Counted from the stretch's first letter, positions 37,052 to 44,961 are shown. The stretch: DNA of 64,000 bases from Paenibacillus sp. USDA918EY (GCF_009870825.1 NZ_WTWY01000008.1:186001-250000); one strand, 5' to 3'. Translations and numbers: made by a program. The notes: generated by a model not told the origin, from the sequence alone.

Positions 37052-37620
37052 AGGCGTTACGTTTTTTGCGCAAAAAAAGAGTTCTGCTTGTGCTGTTCAT
37101 CGGGTTCGTCGCGGTTCTGTTCCTCAGCACGAACTGGATGTCCTGGTTTTACCCGATCTATTACAAGGATAACATCCGCGAGCAGGCCGAACGTTATGAC
37201 GTAGATCCGTTTTTGATCGCATCGATTATCCGCGTGGAATCCAATTACAAGCTTGGCAAGGAATCGAAAAAAGGAGCCCTCGGCTTGATGCAGCTGATGC
37301 CGGACACGGCCCAATGGGTGATGGAGCAGGCCAAACTGCCGGAAGTGACGATGGATCATCTCAAACATAAACCGGAAGCCAGCATCGCCATCGGGACATG
37401 GTATTTGAAAAATTTGAACAATCAGTTCAAAGGCAACCGCATCGCCGTCATCGCGGCTTATAACGCCGGACCGGGAAAAGTGGACGGATGGCTGAAAAAA
37501 GGGGTTTGGGACGGAACGCTTGAGTCGGTCAAGGACATTCCGATCGGGGAGACTAGGCACTATGTCCAGCGGGTGATTTATTATTATAATCAATATACGA
37601 GGATATACAGCCGATTTTAG
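37048..37620 (+). CDS. lytic transglycosylase, SLT family, membrane-anchored
   Basis: A 190-residue protein with a basic start and one membrane helix (about 12-30), then a lysozyme-like SLT domain. The catalytic Glu is in IIRVESNYKLG, followed by KKGALGLMQLMPDTAQWV and AAYNAGPGKVDGWL. It cleaves the glycan strand of peptidoglycan outside the membrane. It overlaps coaE by 4 bp, as ytcC-like genes do in Bacillus, so it is translated from the same transcript. Confidence 0.92.
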   Translation: MKALRFLRKKRVLLVLFIGFVAVLFLSTNWMSWFYPIYYKDNIREQAERYDVDPFLIASIIRVESNYKLGKESKKGALGLMQLMPDTAQWVMEQAKLPEVTMDHLKHKPEASIAIGTWYLKNLNNQFKGNRIAVIAAYNAGPGKVDGWLKKGVWDGTLESVKDIPIGETRHYVQRVIYYYNQYTRIYSRF

Positions 37621-37704
37621 GCGGACAAGCCAAAAAAACTACACAAAATGAAGTCTTTGCGCTAATATCCCTCCGAGTATTATAATAGAAAGCCTATAAT
37701 GACA

Positions 37705-37744
37705 AGAAAGTATTGAAGCAGCCTTTACGGCTGCCCCAATACTT
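37705..37744 (-). terminator. terminator of the SASP gene
   Basis: On the minus strand AAGTATTG-x-GGCAGCC pairs with GGCTGC-xx-CAATACTT, followed by TCTT. A similar fold could act on the plus strand for the lytic transglycosylase operon. Confidence 0.75.
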
Positions 37745-37761
37745 CCTAGGAAAGGCATGTA

Positions 37762-37980
37762 TTATTGGAATTGACCAGCCAGTTGTTGTTCAGCCAGGGT
37801 TACCAGACGTTTAGTGATGAGTCCCCCGAGAGAACCGTTCTCGTAGGAAGTCATGTTGCCTTGGTATCCGTCTTGTGGGATGGAGATACCCAGTTCCTGA
37901 GCGACTTCGTATTTCAATTGGTTCAGAGCTGCAGTAGCTTTAGGCACTACCAGGTTGTTGGAGTTGTTGTTTTGAGCCAT
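37762..37980 (-). CDS. alpha/beta-type small acid-soluble spore protein
   Basis: A 72-residue SASP. The GPR protease site region is KYEVAQELGI, and the DNA-binding helix has GSLGGLITKRLVTLAEQQLAGQF. It coats spore DNA in the A-like form and protects it from UV and hydrolysis. AAGGAGGTG precedes the ATG, and a sigma-G-like promoter lies upstream, in line with forespore expression. Confidence 0.96.
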   Translation of the reverse strand: MAQNNNSNNLVVPKATAALNQLKYEVAQELGISIPQDGYQGNMTSYENGSLGGLITKRLVTLAEQQLAGQFQ

Positions 37981-38010
37981 TGATGTTCACCTCCTTGCTG
38001 TTTGTAAAAG

Positions 38011-38040
38011 TAGTATGTCTCAAAGATTCGATCTTCATCA
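38011..38040 (-). promoter_or_regulatory. candidate sigma-G promoter of the SASP gene
   Basis: On the minus strand CATACTA (38017-38011) fits the sigma-G -10 CATnnTA, with TGATG 18 nt upstream as a weak -35 (consensus GnATR). It lies 31 bp before the start codon. Confidence 0.5.
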
Positions 38041-38123
38041 CTTTTTTATTGAATTTTCAATTGGAAATTTGAGTTATTTTTCGTTCGAAAAAACAAATCC
38101 TGACGCAAAGGAAGTGAATAGGC

Positions 38124-38600
38124 ATGAAATGTCCCTACTGCGATTACGCGGGCACCAAGGTGCTTGACTCCCGTCCGGCCAACGACAACAAGTCGATCCG
38201 CCGCAGACGCGAATGCGAAAAATGCAGCAGGCGTTTTACGACGTTTGAGATGGTGGAGGAAACTCCGCTCATCGTCATTAAAAAGGATGGAAGCCGCGAG
38301 GAATTCAGCCGGGATAAAGTGCTGCGCGGGCTGATCCGCGCTTGCGAGAAGCGCCCGGTGTCGGTGGAACAGCTCGAAGCCATCGTCTCCGAGGTTGAAA
38401 GAGCGCTGCGCAATACCGCGGTAGCCGAAGTCGAAAGCCGCCAAGTCGGCGAGCTTGTCATGGAACAGCTGTACCCGGTGGACGAGGTCGCTTATGTGCG
38501 GTTTGCCTCCGTATACCGGCAGTTCAAAGACATCAATATGTTCATGAAAGAGCTGAAAGGGCTGCTTTCGAAGAATACGATGCCCGACTCCGTCGATTGA
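38124..38600 (+). CDS. nrdR: transcriptional repressor NrdR
   Basis: A 158-residue NrdR. The N-terminal zinc ribbon is CPYCDYAGTKVLDSR ... RECEKCSRRFTTFE, and the ATP-cone at 45-140 includes VIKKDGSREEFSRDKVLRGL and VAYVRFASVYRQFKD. It represses ribonucleotide reductase genes in response to dATP/ATP. An intrinsic terminator follows. In B. subtilis the orthologue also lies downstream of coaE. Confidence 0.96.
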   Translation: MKCPYCDYAGTKVLDSRPANDNKSIRRRRECEKCSRRFTTFEMVEETPLIVIKKDGSREEFSRDKVLRGLIRACEKRPVSVEQLEAIVSEVERALRNTAVAEVESRQVGELVMEQLYPVDEVAYVRFASVYRQFKDINMFMKELKGLLSKNTMPDSVD

Positions 38601-38616
38601 TGGGGAGCCATAAAGC

Positions 38617-38668
38617 AAAAAAGACGCAAAGAGCTTGATGACCTGATCAGGCCGCTGCGTCTTTTTTT
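38617..38668 (+). terminator. intrinsic terminator after nrdR
   Basis: AAAAAAGACGCA pairs with TGCGTCTTTTTTT around a longer loop. Confidence 0.8.
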
Positions 38669-38786
38669 ATGCCAAAAGCAAAAAAAAGCCTTGCAGCGAA
38701 AGTGTCTTTATCTATGTGTCGTTGTAAAGTTCTGAAATATATTTTAATTTTGTAAAGGTTGTTCGAAATTTAATTGTGAATATTTG

Positions 38787-38816
38787 TTGACAATGGCAAA
38801 AAAACGAATGTAAGAT
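38787..38816 (+). promoter_or_regulatory. sigma-A promoter of the sugar/glycerol-phosphate importer
   Basis: TTGACA (38787-38792), 18-nt spacer, TAAGAT (38811-38816), ahead of the first permease gene. The -35 is perfect. Confidence 0.7.
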
Positions 38817-38877
38817 AATAACATATATGGGCTTGTTGTGACGAATATCATCGGGAGACATGGGAGGGGTCATCGAT

Positions 38878-39810
38878 TTGTCTAATTATGAAAGCGTTTT
38901 AAATGTAAAAAAGCCTAAAAGAAGGATGTCCAAACGGAATATTTGGAAAGAGCATGTCCTGGCTTACGCTTTTTTAGCGCCTTCGATCATTTTGTTCGTC
39001 ATGTTTTTGTTTTACCCGATGCTGAAATCCGTTTATTTGAGCATGACGATCACGGATCCCCGGGGGCAGGTAGCCGAATTCGTCTGGTTCGAAAATTTCG
39101 TCACCCTGTTCAAATCGCATCAGCTGTATTCGAACTTGAGCGTTACGCTGATGTTCATTTTGTATACGGTGCCGACTTCGCTGATCTGGTCTTTGTTTTT
39201 GGCGGCGATCACCCACAACAAGCTGCGGGGGATGAAAATTTTCCAGTTCATATTCTCGCTGCCGATCGTCATTTCGGTTGGTACGGGCTCCATCATATGG
39301 TTTCTGCTGTTCCATCCGACGGCGGGGATGTTGAACTATTTTCTCGGCCTCGTTCACGTAGGTCCGATTCCGTGGTTGACCGATCCGGCATGGGCGCTTG
39401 TTTCCATTTCCCTCATGACGATTTGGATGAATATGGGGTTTCTGTACATCGTGTTGTCCAGCGGGCTGCAGGGCATTCCGGAGGAGCTTTATGAAAGCGC
39501 TAAAATCGACGGTTCCGGACCTGTGCGCACGTTTGTACGCATCGTCATTCCGCTTTTGTCGCCGACGATTTTTTTCGCCTTGATCGTGTCGGTGATTGGA
39601 GCTTTCCAGGCTTTTGGCCAAATCCATATATTAACCAAAGGCGGTCCCATCAACTCCACCAACGTCATGGTCTATTCGATCTACCAGGATGCTTTTGTGA
39701 ATTTCCGCTTCGGCATCGGCAGCGCACAGGCGCTTATCCTGTTTATGATCATTTTGGCGCTGACCGTGCTGCAGTTCAAAGTTCTGGAAAAGAGGGTGCA
39801 CTATCAATGA
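38878..39810 (+). CDS. sugar ABC transporter permease (UgpA/MalF type)
   Basis: About 310 residues with six membrane helices and the permease EAA motif near residue 210 (YESAKIDGSGPVRTFVRIVIP). The TTG at 38878 is preferred, 10 nt after GGAGGGG; an ATG at 38860 gives 316 residues but its nearest GGGAG is only 2 nt away. It overlaps the second permease by 4 bp. With the neighbours it forms a family-1 carbohydrate importer; the binding protein suggests glycerol-3-phosphate-like or sugar substrates. The ATPase is absent, as is usual when a shared MsmX-type ATPase is used. Confidence 0.88.
   Translation: MSNYESVLNVKKPKRRMSKRNIWKEHVLAYAFLAPSIILFVMFLFYPMLKSVYLSMTITDPRGQVAEFVWFENFVTLFKSHQLYSNLSVTLMFILYTVPTSLIWSLFLAAITHNKLRGMKIFQFIFSLPIVISVGTGSIIWFLLFHPTAGMLNYFLGLVHVGPIPWLTDPAWALVSISLMTIWMNMGFLYIVLSSGLQGIPEELYESAKIDGSGPVRTFVRIVIPLLSPTIFFALIVSVIGAFQAFGQIHILTKGGPINSTNVMVYSIYQDAFVNFRFGIGSAQALILFMIILALTVLQFKVLEKRVHYQ
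38889..38902. promoter_or_regulatory. candidate CcpA cre site inside the first permease gene
   Basis: TGAAAGCGTTTTAA differs from TGWAANCGNTNWCA at one position and lies just inside the coding sequence, where CcpA can block elongation. This suggests carbon catabolite repression of the importer. Confidence 0.45.
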
Positions 39811-40631
39811 TTGCGAAACGAACGACCGCGCTACTGCTGTACGTGCTGCTCGCCGCGTTGGCGCTGATGGTGCTGTATCCGCTTATTTTCACGGTGTTTT
39901 CTTCCTTTATGACCGAAAAAGAAGTGTCCAATTTTCCTCCTCCGCTGTTTCCGACCCGTTTATATCTCGGCAACTTCAAGGAGGCTATCGCCGGATTTCC
40001 GATCGTCCGGTTTATTTTGAACAGCTTTATCGTGTCGGCCGCGGTTATGATCAGTCAAGTGGTCACGTCAAGCCTGGCGGCTTACGCTTTTTCGTTCCTG
40101 AATTTCAAAGGGAAAAACGCGCTGTTTGCGGTATTTCTGTCGACCATGATGATTCCGTGGGAAGTGACGATCATTCCGAACTATTTGCTGATCAAAAGCT
40201 GGGGCTGGATGGACAGCTACCAGGGGCTGATCGTTCCTTTTATGGCCGGCGCTTTCGGGGTGTTCCTGCTCCGCCAGTTTTTTCTGCAGCTGCCGCGCGA
40301 ATTGTTCGATGCAGGCAAAATCGACGGATGCGGGCATTTGCGCACCTATTTTTCCATCGTGATCCCGCTCGCCAGGCCCGCGCTGGCCACGCTTTCGGTT
40401 TACGTGTTTCTGACGCATTGGAACCATTATCTATGGCCTCTGCTCATTACGAACCGGGCGTCCATGCGGACCGTCCAAATCGGGGTGGCGATGCTGCAGC
40501 ATGCCGAGGTGATGTCCTGGAATTTGATTTTGGCCGGGGTGACGCTGGTGCTGCTGCCGTCCTTCATCTTGCTCGCATTTGGCGTCAAGCAGCTGGTTCG
40601 GGGGATCGCGGCTGGAGCGGTAAAAGGATAA
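39807..40631 (+). CDS. sugar ABC transporter permease (UgpE/MalG type)
   Basis: A 274-residue inner-membrane permease with six helices and the EAA loop FDAGKIDGCGHLRTYFSIVIPLARPAL. It ends in the usual MalG-type tail (VRGIAAGAVKG). The ATG overlaps the TGA of the first permease, so they are made as a pair. It is followed by the binding-protein gene after 80 bp. Confidence 0.92.
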   Translation: MIAKRTTALLLYVLLAALALMVLYPLIFTVFSSFMTEKEVSNFPPPLFPTRLYLGNFKEAIAGFPIVRFILNSFIVSAAVMISQVVTSSLAAYAFSFLNFKGKNALFAVFLSTMMIPWEVTIIPNYLLIKSWGWMDSYQGLIVPFMAGAFGVFLLRQFFLQLPRELFDAGKIDGCGHLRTYFSIVIPLARPALATLSVYVFLTHWNHYLWPLLITNRASMRTVQIGVAMLQHAEVMSWNLILAGVTLVLLPSFILLAFGVKQLVRGIAAGAVKG

Positions 40632-40711
40632 ACGCGGTGATCGGCCTTGGGTTTACGGCAAGGCTTGTCATAGAAGGCAACAGGCATCATTTTCTTAATA
40701 AAAGGGGAGGA

Positions 40712-42094
40712 ATGAAGCAGACTATGGGGAAGAAAAGGCTTGTAAGTTTGCTGCTGGCGGCGGTGATGCTGCTGATGGCCGCCTGCAGCGTTAACATGGG
40801 CGAGGATGAGCCGAAAACAACAACCGATCCCGGCACCAAAGGGACTGAAACGAAAAGCGGAGCGCAAAAGGTCGTGTTCTGGCATGCCATGGGCGGGGCG
40901 ACGACGAAGGTTGTGGATCAGCTAGTCGACAATTTCAATAAGTCGCAGGATAAAATCCAGGTGGAAGCGGTGTACCAGGGAACGTATGATGATTTGCTGA
41001 GCAAATTGAAGGCGTCCATGGGCACCAGCGAAGGGCCGACGGTCGTGCAGATGTACGAAATCGGCAGCCGGTTCATGATCGATTCCAAGCTCATTACGCC
41101 GATGCAGAACTTCATCGATCAGGACAAATGGGACGTCGGCCAGCTCGAACCGAACATCAGCGGCTATTATACGTTCGACGACAAGCTGTATTCGATGCCG
41201 TTTAACACGTCGAACCCGATTTTGTATTACAACAAGGATTTGTTTAAGGAAGCCGGACTCGATCCGGAAAACCCGCCGAAGACGTTTGAAGAACTGAAGA
41301 CGGCCGCGGACAAAATCTCGAAAACGGGCAAAGCCGTCGGCGCCAACTTCGCCATTTACGGCTGGTTTATGGAGCAGTTTTTTGCGAACCAGGGGGCCGA
41401 ATACGTCAACAACGGCAACGGCCGGGACGATCTGGCGACCGAATCGCTGGTGAATTCCGAAGCGGGCGTAAAAGTCATGACGTGGTGGAAGGACCTCATC
41501 GATTCGAAAGCGGCCAACAACCTCGGACGGAAAACCGATGACTCGAAAAAGGCGTTTTCCGCCGGCCAGGTGGCGATGATCCTCGATTCCACGGCTGCGC
41601 TGAAGGGGCTTGTGGATGGCACGGCAGGCAAGTTTGAGGTCGGAACGGGTTTCCTGCCGAAACCGGCGGATGCGAAGGAAGGCGGGGTTATCGTCGGCGG
41701 CGCAAGTCTGTGGATGATGAACAACCGTCCCGACGAGGAGCAAAAGGCGGCTTGGGAATTCATCAAATTCCTGACCTCGCCGGAGCAGCAGGCGTTTTGG
41801 CATATCAACACCGGATATTTCCCGATTACGACCAAAGCCTATGAACAAGACAGCGTAAAAGAAAACCTGAAGAAGTTCCCGCAGTTCCAAACGGCGATCG
41901 ACCAGCTCCATAACACCAAGCTGAACCGGGCTACGCAGGGCGCCGTCATGGGCGTTTTCCCGGAAGCGAGACAAATCGTCGAAGGCGCCATCGAAGAAGT
42001 GCTCAACAACAAAAAGACGCCAAAAGCGGCGCTGGACGACGCGGCCAAAGAGATCACCTCGAAAATTCAGGAGTATAACCGGACGGTGAAATAA
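40712..42094 (+). CDS. extracellular solute-binding lipoprotein (family 1, UgpB-like)
   Basis: About 460 residues. A signal peptide ends in lipobox LLMAAC, so the mature protein is a lipid-anchored binding protein. VVFWHAMGGATTKVVDQLVD and VYQGTYDDLLSKLKA resemble UgpB, the sn-glycerol-3-phosphate or diester binder, more than maltose binders; the substrate remains inference. The ATG at 40712 lies tight behind AAAGGGGAGG; the ATG at 40724 is the alternative. The reading frame is open to 40157 through the permease gene, but that part is not coding. A terminator follows. Confidence 0.9.
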   Translation: MKQTMGKKRLVSLLLAAVMLLMAACSVNMGEDEPKTTTDPGTKGTETKSGAQKVVFWHAMGGATTKVVDQLVDNFNKSQDKIQVEAVYQGTYDDLLSKLKASMGTSEGPTVVQMYEIGSRFMIDSKLITPMQNFIDQDKWDVGQLEPNISGYYTFDDKLYSMPFNTSNPILYYNKDLFKEAGLDPENPPKTFEELKTAADKISKTGKAVGANFAIYGWFMEQFFANQGAEYVNNGNGRDDLATESLVNSEAGVKVMTWWKDLIDSKAANNLGRKTDDSKKAFSAGQVAMILDSTAALKGLVDGTAGKFEVGTGFLPKPADAKEGGVIVGGASLWMMNNRPDEEQKAAWEFIKFLTSPEQQAFWHINTGYFPITTKAYEQDSVKENLKKFPQFQTAIDQLHNTKLNRATQGAVMGVFPEARQIVEGAIEEVLNNKKTPKAALDDAAKEITSKIQEYNRTVK

Positions 42095-42105
42095 ACTGCG
42101 GTGGA

Positions 42106-42150
42106 AGGGGATGCCCTGTTGGCTCTAGGGCCGGGGCGTCCTCTTTTTTT
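42106..42150 (+). terminator. intrinsic terminator of the importer operon
   Basis: GGATGCCC pairs with GGGCGTCC (one G-T pair), followed by CTCTTTTTTT. Confidence 0.8.
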
Positions 42151-42161
42151 GAAAAAAAGTA

Positions 42162-42190
42162 TTGCAGAACTGCATCCGCCATGATATATT
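42162..42190 (+). promoter_or_regulatory. promoter of the tRNA-Ala gene
   Basis: TTGCAG (42162-42167), 17-nt spacer, TATATT (42185-42190). A small hairpin (TGCTCTT-TAA-AAGAGCA, 42198-42214) lies in the leader before the tRNA. Confidence 0.65.
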
Positions 42191-42228
42191 ATAGGAGTGC
42201 TCTTTAAAAGAGCATTACATAATAACAT

Positions 42229-42301
42229 GGGGCCTTAGCTCAGCTGGGAGAGCGCATCGCTGGCAGCGATGAGGTCAGGGGTTCGATCCCCCTAGGCTCC
42301 A
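42229..42301 (+). tRNA. tRNA-Ala (GGC)
   Basis: A full cloverleaf: acceptor GGGGCCT/AGGCTCC, D-stem GCTC/GAGC, anticodon stem CATCG/CGATG around loop CTGGCAG (anticodon GGC), and T-stem AGGGG/CCCCT with TTCGATC loop. It ends in discriminator A, and no CCA is encoded; the next bases are TACTT. The last 42 bp are exactly repeated at 44780-44821, where CCA does follow. This gene is therefore probably a hybrid whose 3' half came from an integrated element. Confidence 0.96.
42260..42301 (+). repeat. attachment-site copy 1 (tRNA 3' half), attL-like
   Basis: 42-bp exact direct repeat of 44780-44821, covering the anticodon loop to the discriminator base of tRNA-Ala. tRNA 3' halves are classic tyrosine-integrase attachment sites, and identity ends exactly at the tRNA end. 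Confidence 0.85.
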
Positions 42302-42549
42302 TACTTAAAAAAGCCTTTGAACACAAGGATTTCCGAGTGTTTGAAGGCTTTTTGTATGAAGAAATACTGACTTCTGTCCGTGGTCACAGTAGGTATATTT
42401 TTGATGTATTTCGTAGCTGCATTGGCGAGCCCTGCAAAACCTATTCCCTTTATGTTGGTTAACTGCTGTTCAGACACGTTTACTAACTCTGTTGTTGTCG
42501 GGAACTGCTCAAATAGCTGTTTGAATAAGACAGCTGTCTGGACGCTCCC
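42295..42549 (-). pseudogene. helix-hairpin-helix fragment, RadC/UPF0758-like
   Basis: The minus-strand frame between a stop at 42552 and the tRNA reads VQTAVLFKQLFEQFPTTTEL and then VNVSEQQLTNIKGIGFAGLA. The IKGIG hairpin and leading helix resemble the N-terminal HhH domain of RadC-like proteins, which are frequent in mobile elements. No start codon or JAB domain is present, and the frame runs into a terminator hairpin. Assignment is by eye; an IS110-type transposase remnant is an alternative. Confidence 0.35.
42307..42353. terminator. terminator-like hairpin just after tRNA-Ala
   Basis: AAAAAGCCTTtgAACAC pairs with GTGTTtgAAGGCTTTTT, flanked by A and T runs. It lies 6 bp after the tRNA, inside the island, and may replace the tRNA's original terminator. 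Confidence 0.75.
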
Positions 42550-42639
42550 TTAAAAGATTCCGAAATCAGTATTTCAGTTCCTCATTGCGATAATCGTTCA
42601 TAAAATACGCTTTCTAATTTTATGGTTAGAAAAACAAGA

Positions 42640-42666
42640 GCCGGACACGGTTTGATCGTGTCCGGC
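42640..42666. repeat. perfect inverted repeat inside the island
   Basis: GCCGGACACG and CGTGTCCGGC form a 10-bp perfect stem with a 7-nt loop. It stands in otherwise AT-rich DNA between the RadC-like fragment and the cargo gene and has no T-run. Possible terminator remnant or element-specific site. Confidence 0.6.
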
Positions 42667-42921
42667 ATTTGCATGATTAGCGTCTATCGAGGACTAACCA
42701 TCATGCATAGGTATCTCAGGGATATAATATAGATTTCATTCTATCGATATTTCGGATTTCAATAGGGTTATTGACTCATCTTTATAGTATTAAAAAAAAG
42801 GGGAACGACAGAAATGGTCGAATTATACATAATAATGAATGATGAGTCGTATACATGATGGGTGAAAAATCTATTATTATTTCCAGAAAAACTGATATTT
42901 GGATTAGGAAGAGGTGATGAA

Positions 42922-44541
42922 GTGAATAAAAAAATAAAATATTTATTAATGATAATTATTGTACTTTTAATTTCAATAATAATCCCACTGATTGTAAATG
43001 GAATTATCATTAATAACAATTTTTACTCTAATGCCAGTAATGATGGTTGGGTTTCATTCTTCGGTAGTTATTTTGGGGGGATATTAGGTGGATTTGGAAC
43101 ACTAATAGGGGTACTGATAACTTTAAGAGAAACTCGTAAAGAAAATATTAAGCCGTTCTTAGTATTAGATTTTGATGAAAATCCTAAAGAAATTTATAGC
43201 CCAGAAAAATATTCTAAAGTAAATAAACGCGGTAATATAATGAATTTTTATCAAGTTCCATTAATATCAGAAATATTTGATATTAATATTAGAAATACAG
43301 GAAAGGGCTATGCAAAAAATATTCAGATTACATTACTAGTAAAAATTGAAGATTCCTTAATCGCAGATAAAAACTTATTTTGGTTAAGTCAGAATCCATT
43401 GCAAATGGAAAGAGTTTCAGTATCAGGTGATAACTATTTTCAGAAACATGAAATCACTTACATTGGTAGCGAAGGGGATAAAAAATTACTGCCTATTAAT
43501 AGCTCTTTAAATGGTATTATATTGTGTAGTTTATGGAATATTGATGATTTTCTTAATTTGAAGGCCGAAGATTTTCAACAAACCATACAATATTATCATG
43601 CAAAAAAGAAGAAAACACCATTAACAATTCCTGATGTCAGTGTTTATTTACAATATTATGATTTAGATAACAATAAATATGAAGCAATGTATAAAATAGG
43701 ACTGGATTTTATATTAAATGTTTTGGGAAGTCATAATTTAGTAAAAGCGAGATTGTATTTTGAAGATGAATTATCATTTATAAAAAAAGATGTACAAAAA
43801 TTAGCTAGAAAAAATAAGGAAAGAAAACCGAAAAAGATATCTAGAAAAATGAAACAAACAGCTTCCTTAAAAAAAGAATGGTCTAATACGATATATAAAT
43901 TTGGTTTATCAATAGGACTCTCAGACAATACAAGTAAAGCTATGAGTAAAGATAGTGCTTTTGAGCGATATTTTTTTCTATGTTATGAGAATGAAAGGGC
44001 TTCTCTTGAACAATTAATTATCAATATAGCTGTTTGTTGCTATGATGAAATTAACATGCATAAATTTATAAATAAAAAAATGATAAGTTTATATGAAGAA
44101 TTACGTCAAGAGTTACTAAATATTATATCATTAAAAAACAAAAGGAAATATTCGAGAATTATTAATAGAGATCAAACCAACTATAATAAGATAAACGATT
44201 TATCGAGATTAAAAAGAATTTTAAATTCTAAAACGGAAATTTTCGGAAATTATTTTAAAAGCTACGAAGTTAATAATGGAAAAGACAAAGAACTGATACA
44301 TATTTATGGTGATAGTAGAGACGGAATTAACATCATGATTAACATTGGCAATGATCAATTGAAAACTGAGCTAGGTTTTTATAGAACAGGTTTTACTTAT
44401 CGAAGGATAGACAATAGTGAAAATAATCTAATAGTAAGTGTGATTAAAAATATTTATATAAATAGGGAAATTGGATTTTTAGATGAGAGAGGTCCATATT
44501 TTGAAAAAGATCAGCAGTGGAAATGTATATACTTAAGGTGA
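42922..44541 (+). CDS. island cargo: membrane-anchored protein of unknown function
   Basis: A 539-residue protein not recognised. The GTG at 42922 follows GAGGTGAT at ideal spacing; a longer frame from 42862 has no such site. Two N-terminal membrane helices lie at about 6-30 (YLLMIIIVLLISIIIPLIV) and 38-65 (FFGSYFGGILGGFGTLIGVL). Then comes a beta-rich domain with FDINIRNTGKGYAKNIQI, a pattern seen in small membrane beta-sandwich proteins, and a Lys-rich helical C-terminal half (residues 300-460). Very AT-rich, with codon use unlike all neighbours. Two-helix anchors of this type occur in phage-defence proteins, so a defence role is possible but unproven. Confidence 0.8.
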   Translation: MNKKIKYLLMIIIVLLISIIIPLIVNGIIINNNFYSNASNDGWVSFFGSYFGGILGGFGTLIGVLITLRETRKENIKPFLVLDFDENPKEIYSPEKYSKVNKRGNIMNFYQVPLISEIFDINIRNTGKGYAKNIQITLLVKIEDSLIADKNLFWLSQNPLQMERVSVSGDNYFQKHEITYIGSEGDKKLLPINSSLNGIILCSLWNIDDFLNLKAEDFQQTIQYYHAKKKKTPLTIPDVSVYLQYYDLDNNKYEAMYKIGLDFILNVLGSHNLVKARLYFEDELSFIKKDVQKLARKNKERKPKKISRKMKQTASLKKEWSNTIYKFGLSIGLSDNTSKAMSKDSAFERYFFLCYENERASLEQLIINIAVCCYDEINMHKFINKKMISLYEELRQELLNIISLKNKRKYSRIINRDQTNYNKINDLSRLKRILNSKTEIFGNYFKSYEVNNGKDKELIHIYGDSRDGINIMINIGNDQLKTELGFYRTGFTYRRIDNSENNLIVSVIKNIYINREIGFLDERGPYFEKDQQWKCIYLR

Positions 44542-44779
44542 CATAAAATAATCCATCGCTTATTGCCGCAATCTCCAGCATGTAAGCATGGACTTTCACA
44601 GAAAAGTTTTGGCATCTGTGTTCTTTTATTTTTATCGAAGTGAAAGATTGTGGTCACACTTGTACTTTCTGAGCGTTACAAAGTACTCGAACGTAGAAAC
44701 AAAAAACTCAAAAAAGCCTTGTCCTATAAGGCTTTCCTCCGCTTTCCCTAACGGAACACAATCCAACCCCATCTCCCCA

Positions 44780-44821
44780 CTGGCAGCGATGAGGTCAGGG
44801 GTTCGATCCCCCTAGGCTCCA
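44780..44821 (+). repeat. attachment-site copy 2, attR-like, with the original CCA
   Basis: Exact 42-bp copy of the tRNA-Ala 3' half. It is immediately followed by CCA and then, within 20 bp, by a strong terminator, which is how an intact tRNA gene would end. No 5' tRNA half precedes it. Confidence 0.85.
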
Positions 44822-44835
44822 CCATACATAAACAA

Positions 44836-44865
44836 CCAAGCAGCCGAATCTGGCTGCTTTTTTTT
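44836..44865 (+). terminator. intrinsic terminator, originally of tRNA-Ala
   Basis: AGCAGCC pairs with GGCTGCT around GAATCT, followed by eight T. It lies 15 bp after the attR copy and its CCA. Confidence 0.88.
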
Positions 44866-44961
44866 GCATATGGTGAATCTAGGACAGGAGAGAACTCCTG
44901 AAGCTTTCGTCCCGTGCGACTCGTGTTCTCCGGTGCCCCCTCAAAGGCGTTCAGTCCCGCG

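Larger units (their letters stand above)
42302..44779 (+). mobile_element. small tRNA-Ala-integrated genomic island, about 2.5 kb
   Basis: Bounded by 42-bp exact direct repeats of the tRNA-Ala 3' half. The interior is strongly AT-rich, unlike the GC-rich flanks. It carries one intact gene (42922-44541), a RadC-like fragment near 42360-42549, a terminator at the left end and a hairpin. No integrase or transposase gene is present, so the element was either mobilised in trans or has lost its integrase. The chromosome's own tRNA terminator lies beyond the right repeat. Confidence 0.75.
44542..44961. other. right end of island and tRNA remnant region, 420 bp
   Basis: 44542-44779 is the non-coding right end of the island with no supported gene. 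44780-44821 is the second attachment repeat, followed by CCA, the displaced tRNA terminator (44836-44865), and about 95 bp without features before the XRE gene's stop. Confidence 0.6.

Noticed and set aside
38723..38756. Possible PhoP box on the minus strand upstream of the importer (two TGTAAA)
   Set aside because: The two hexamers are 28 bp apart, not on an 11-bp grid, in AT-rich DNA.
40157..40711. In-frame upstream extension of the UgpB-like gene
   Set aside because: It overlaps the second permease gene in another frame and would bury the signal peptide. The lipoprotein start at 40712 has its own ribosome-binding site.
44588..44815. 75-codon frame running into the right attachment repeat
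   Set aside because: It crosses the duplicated tRNA segment and has no ribosome-binding site or plausible composition.
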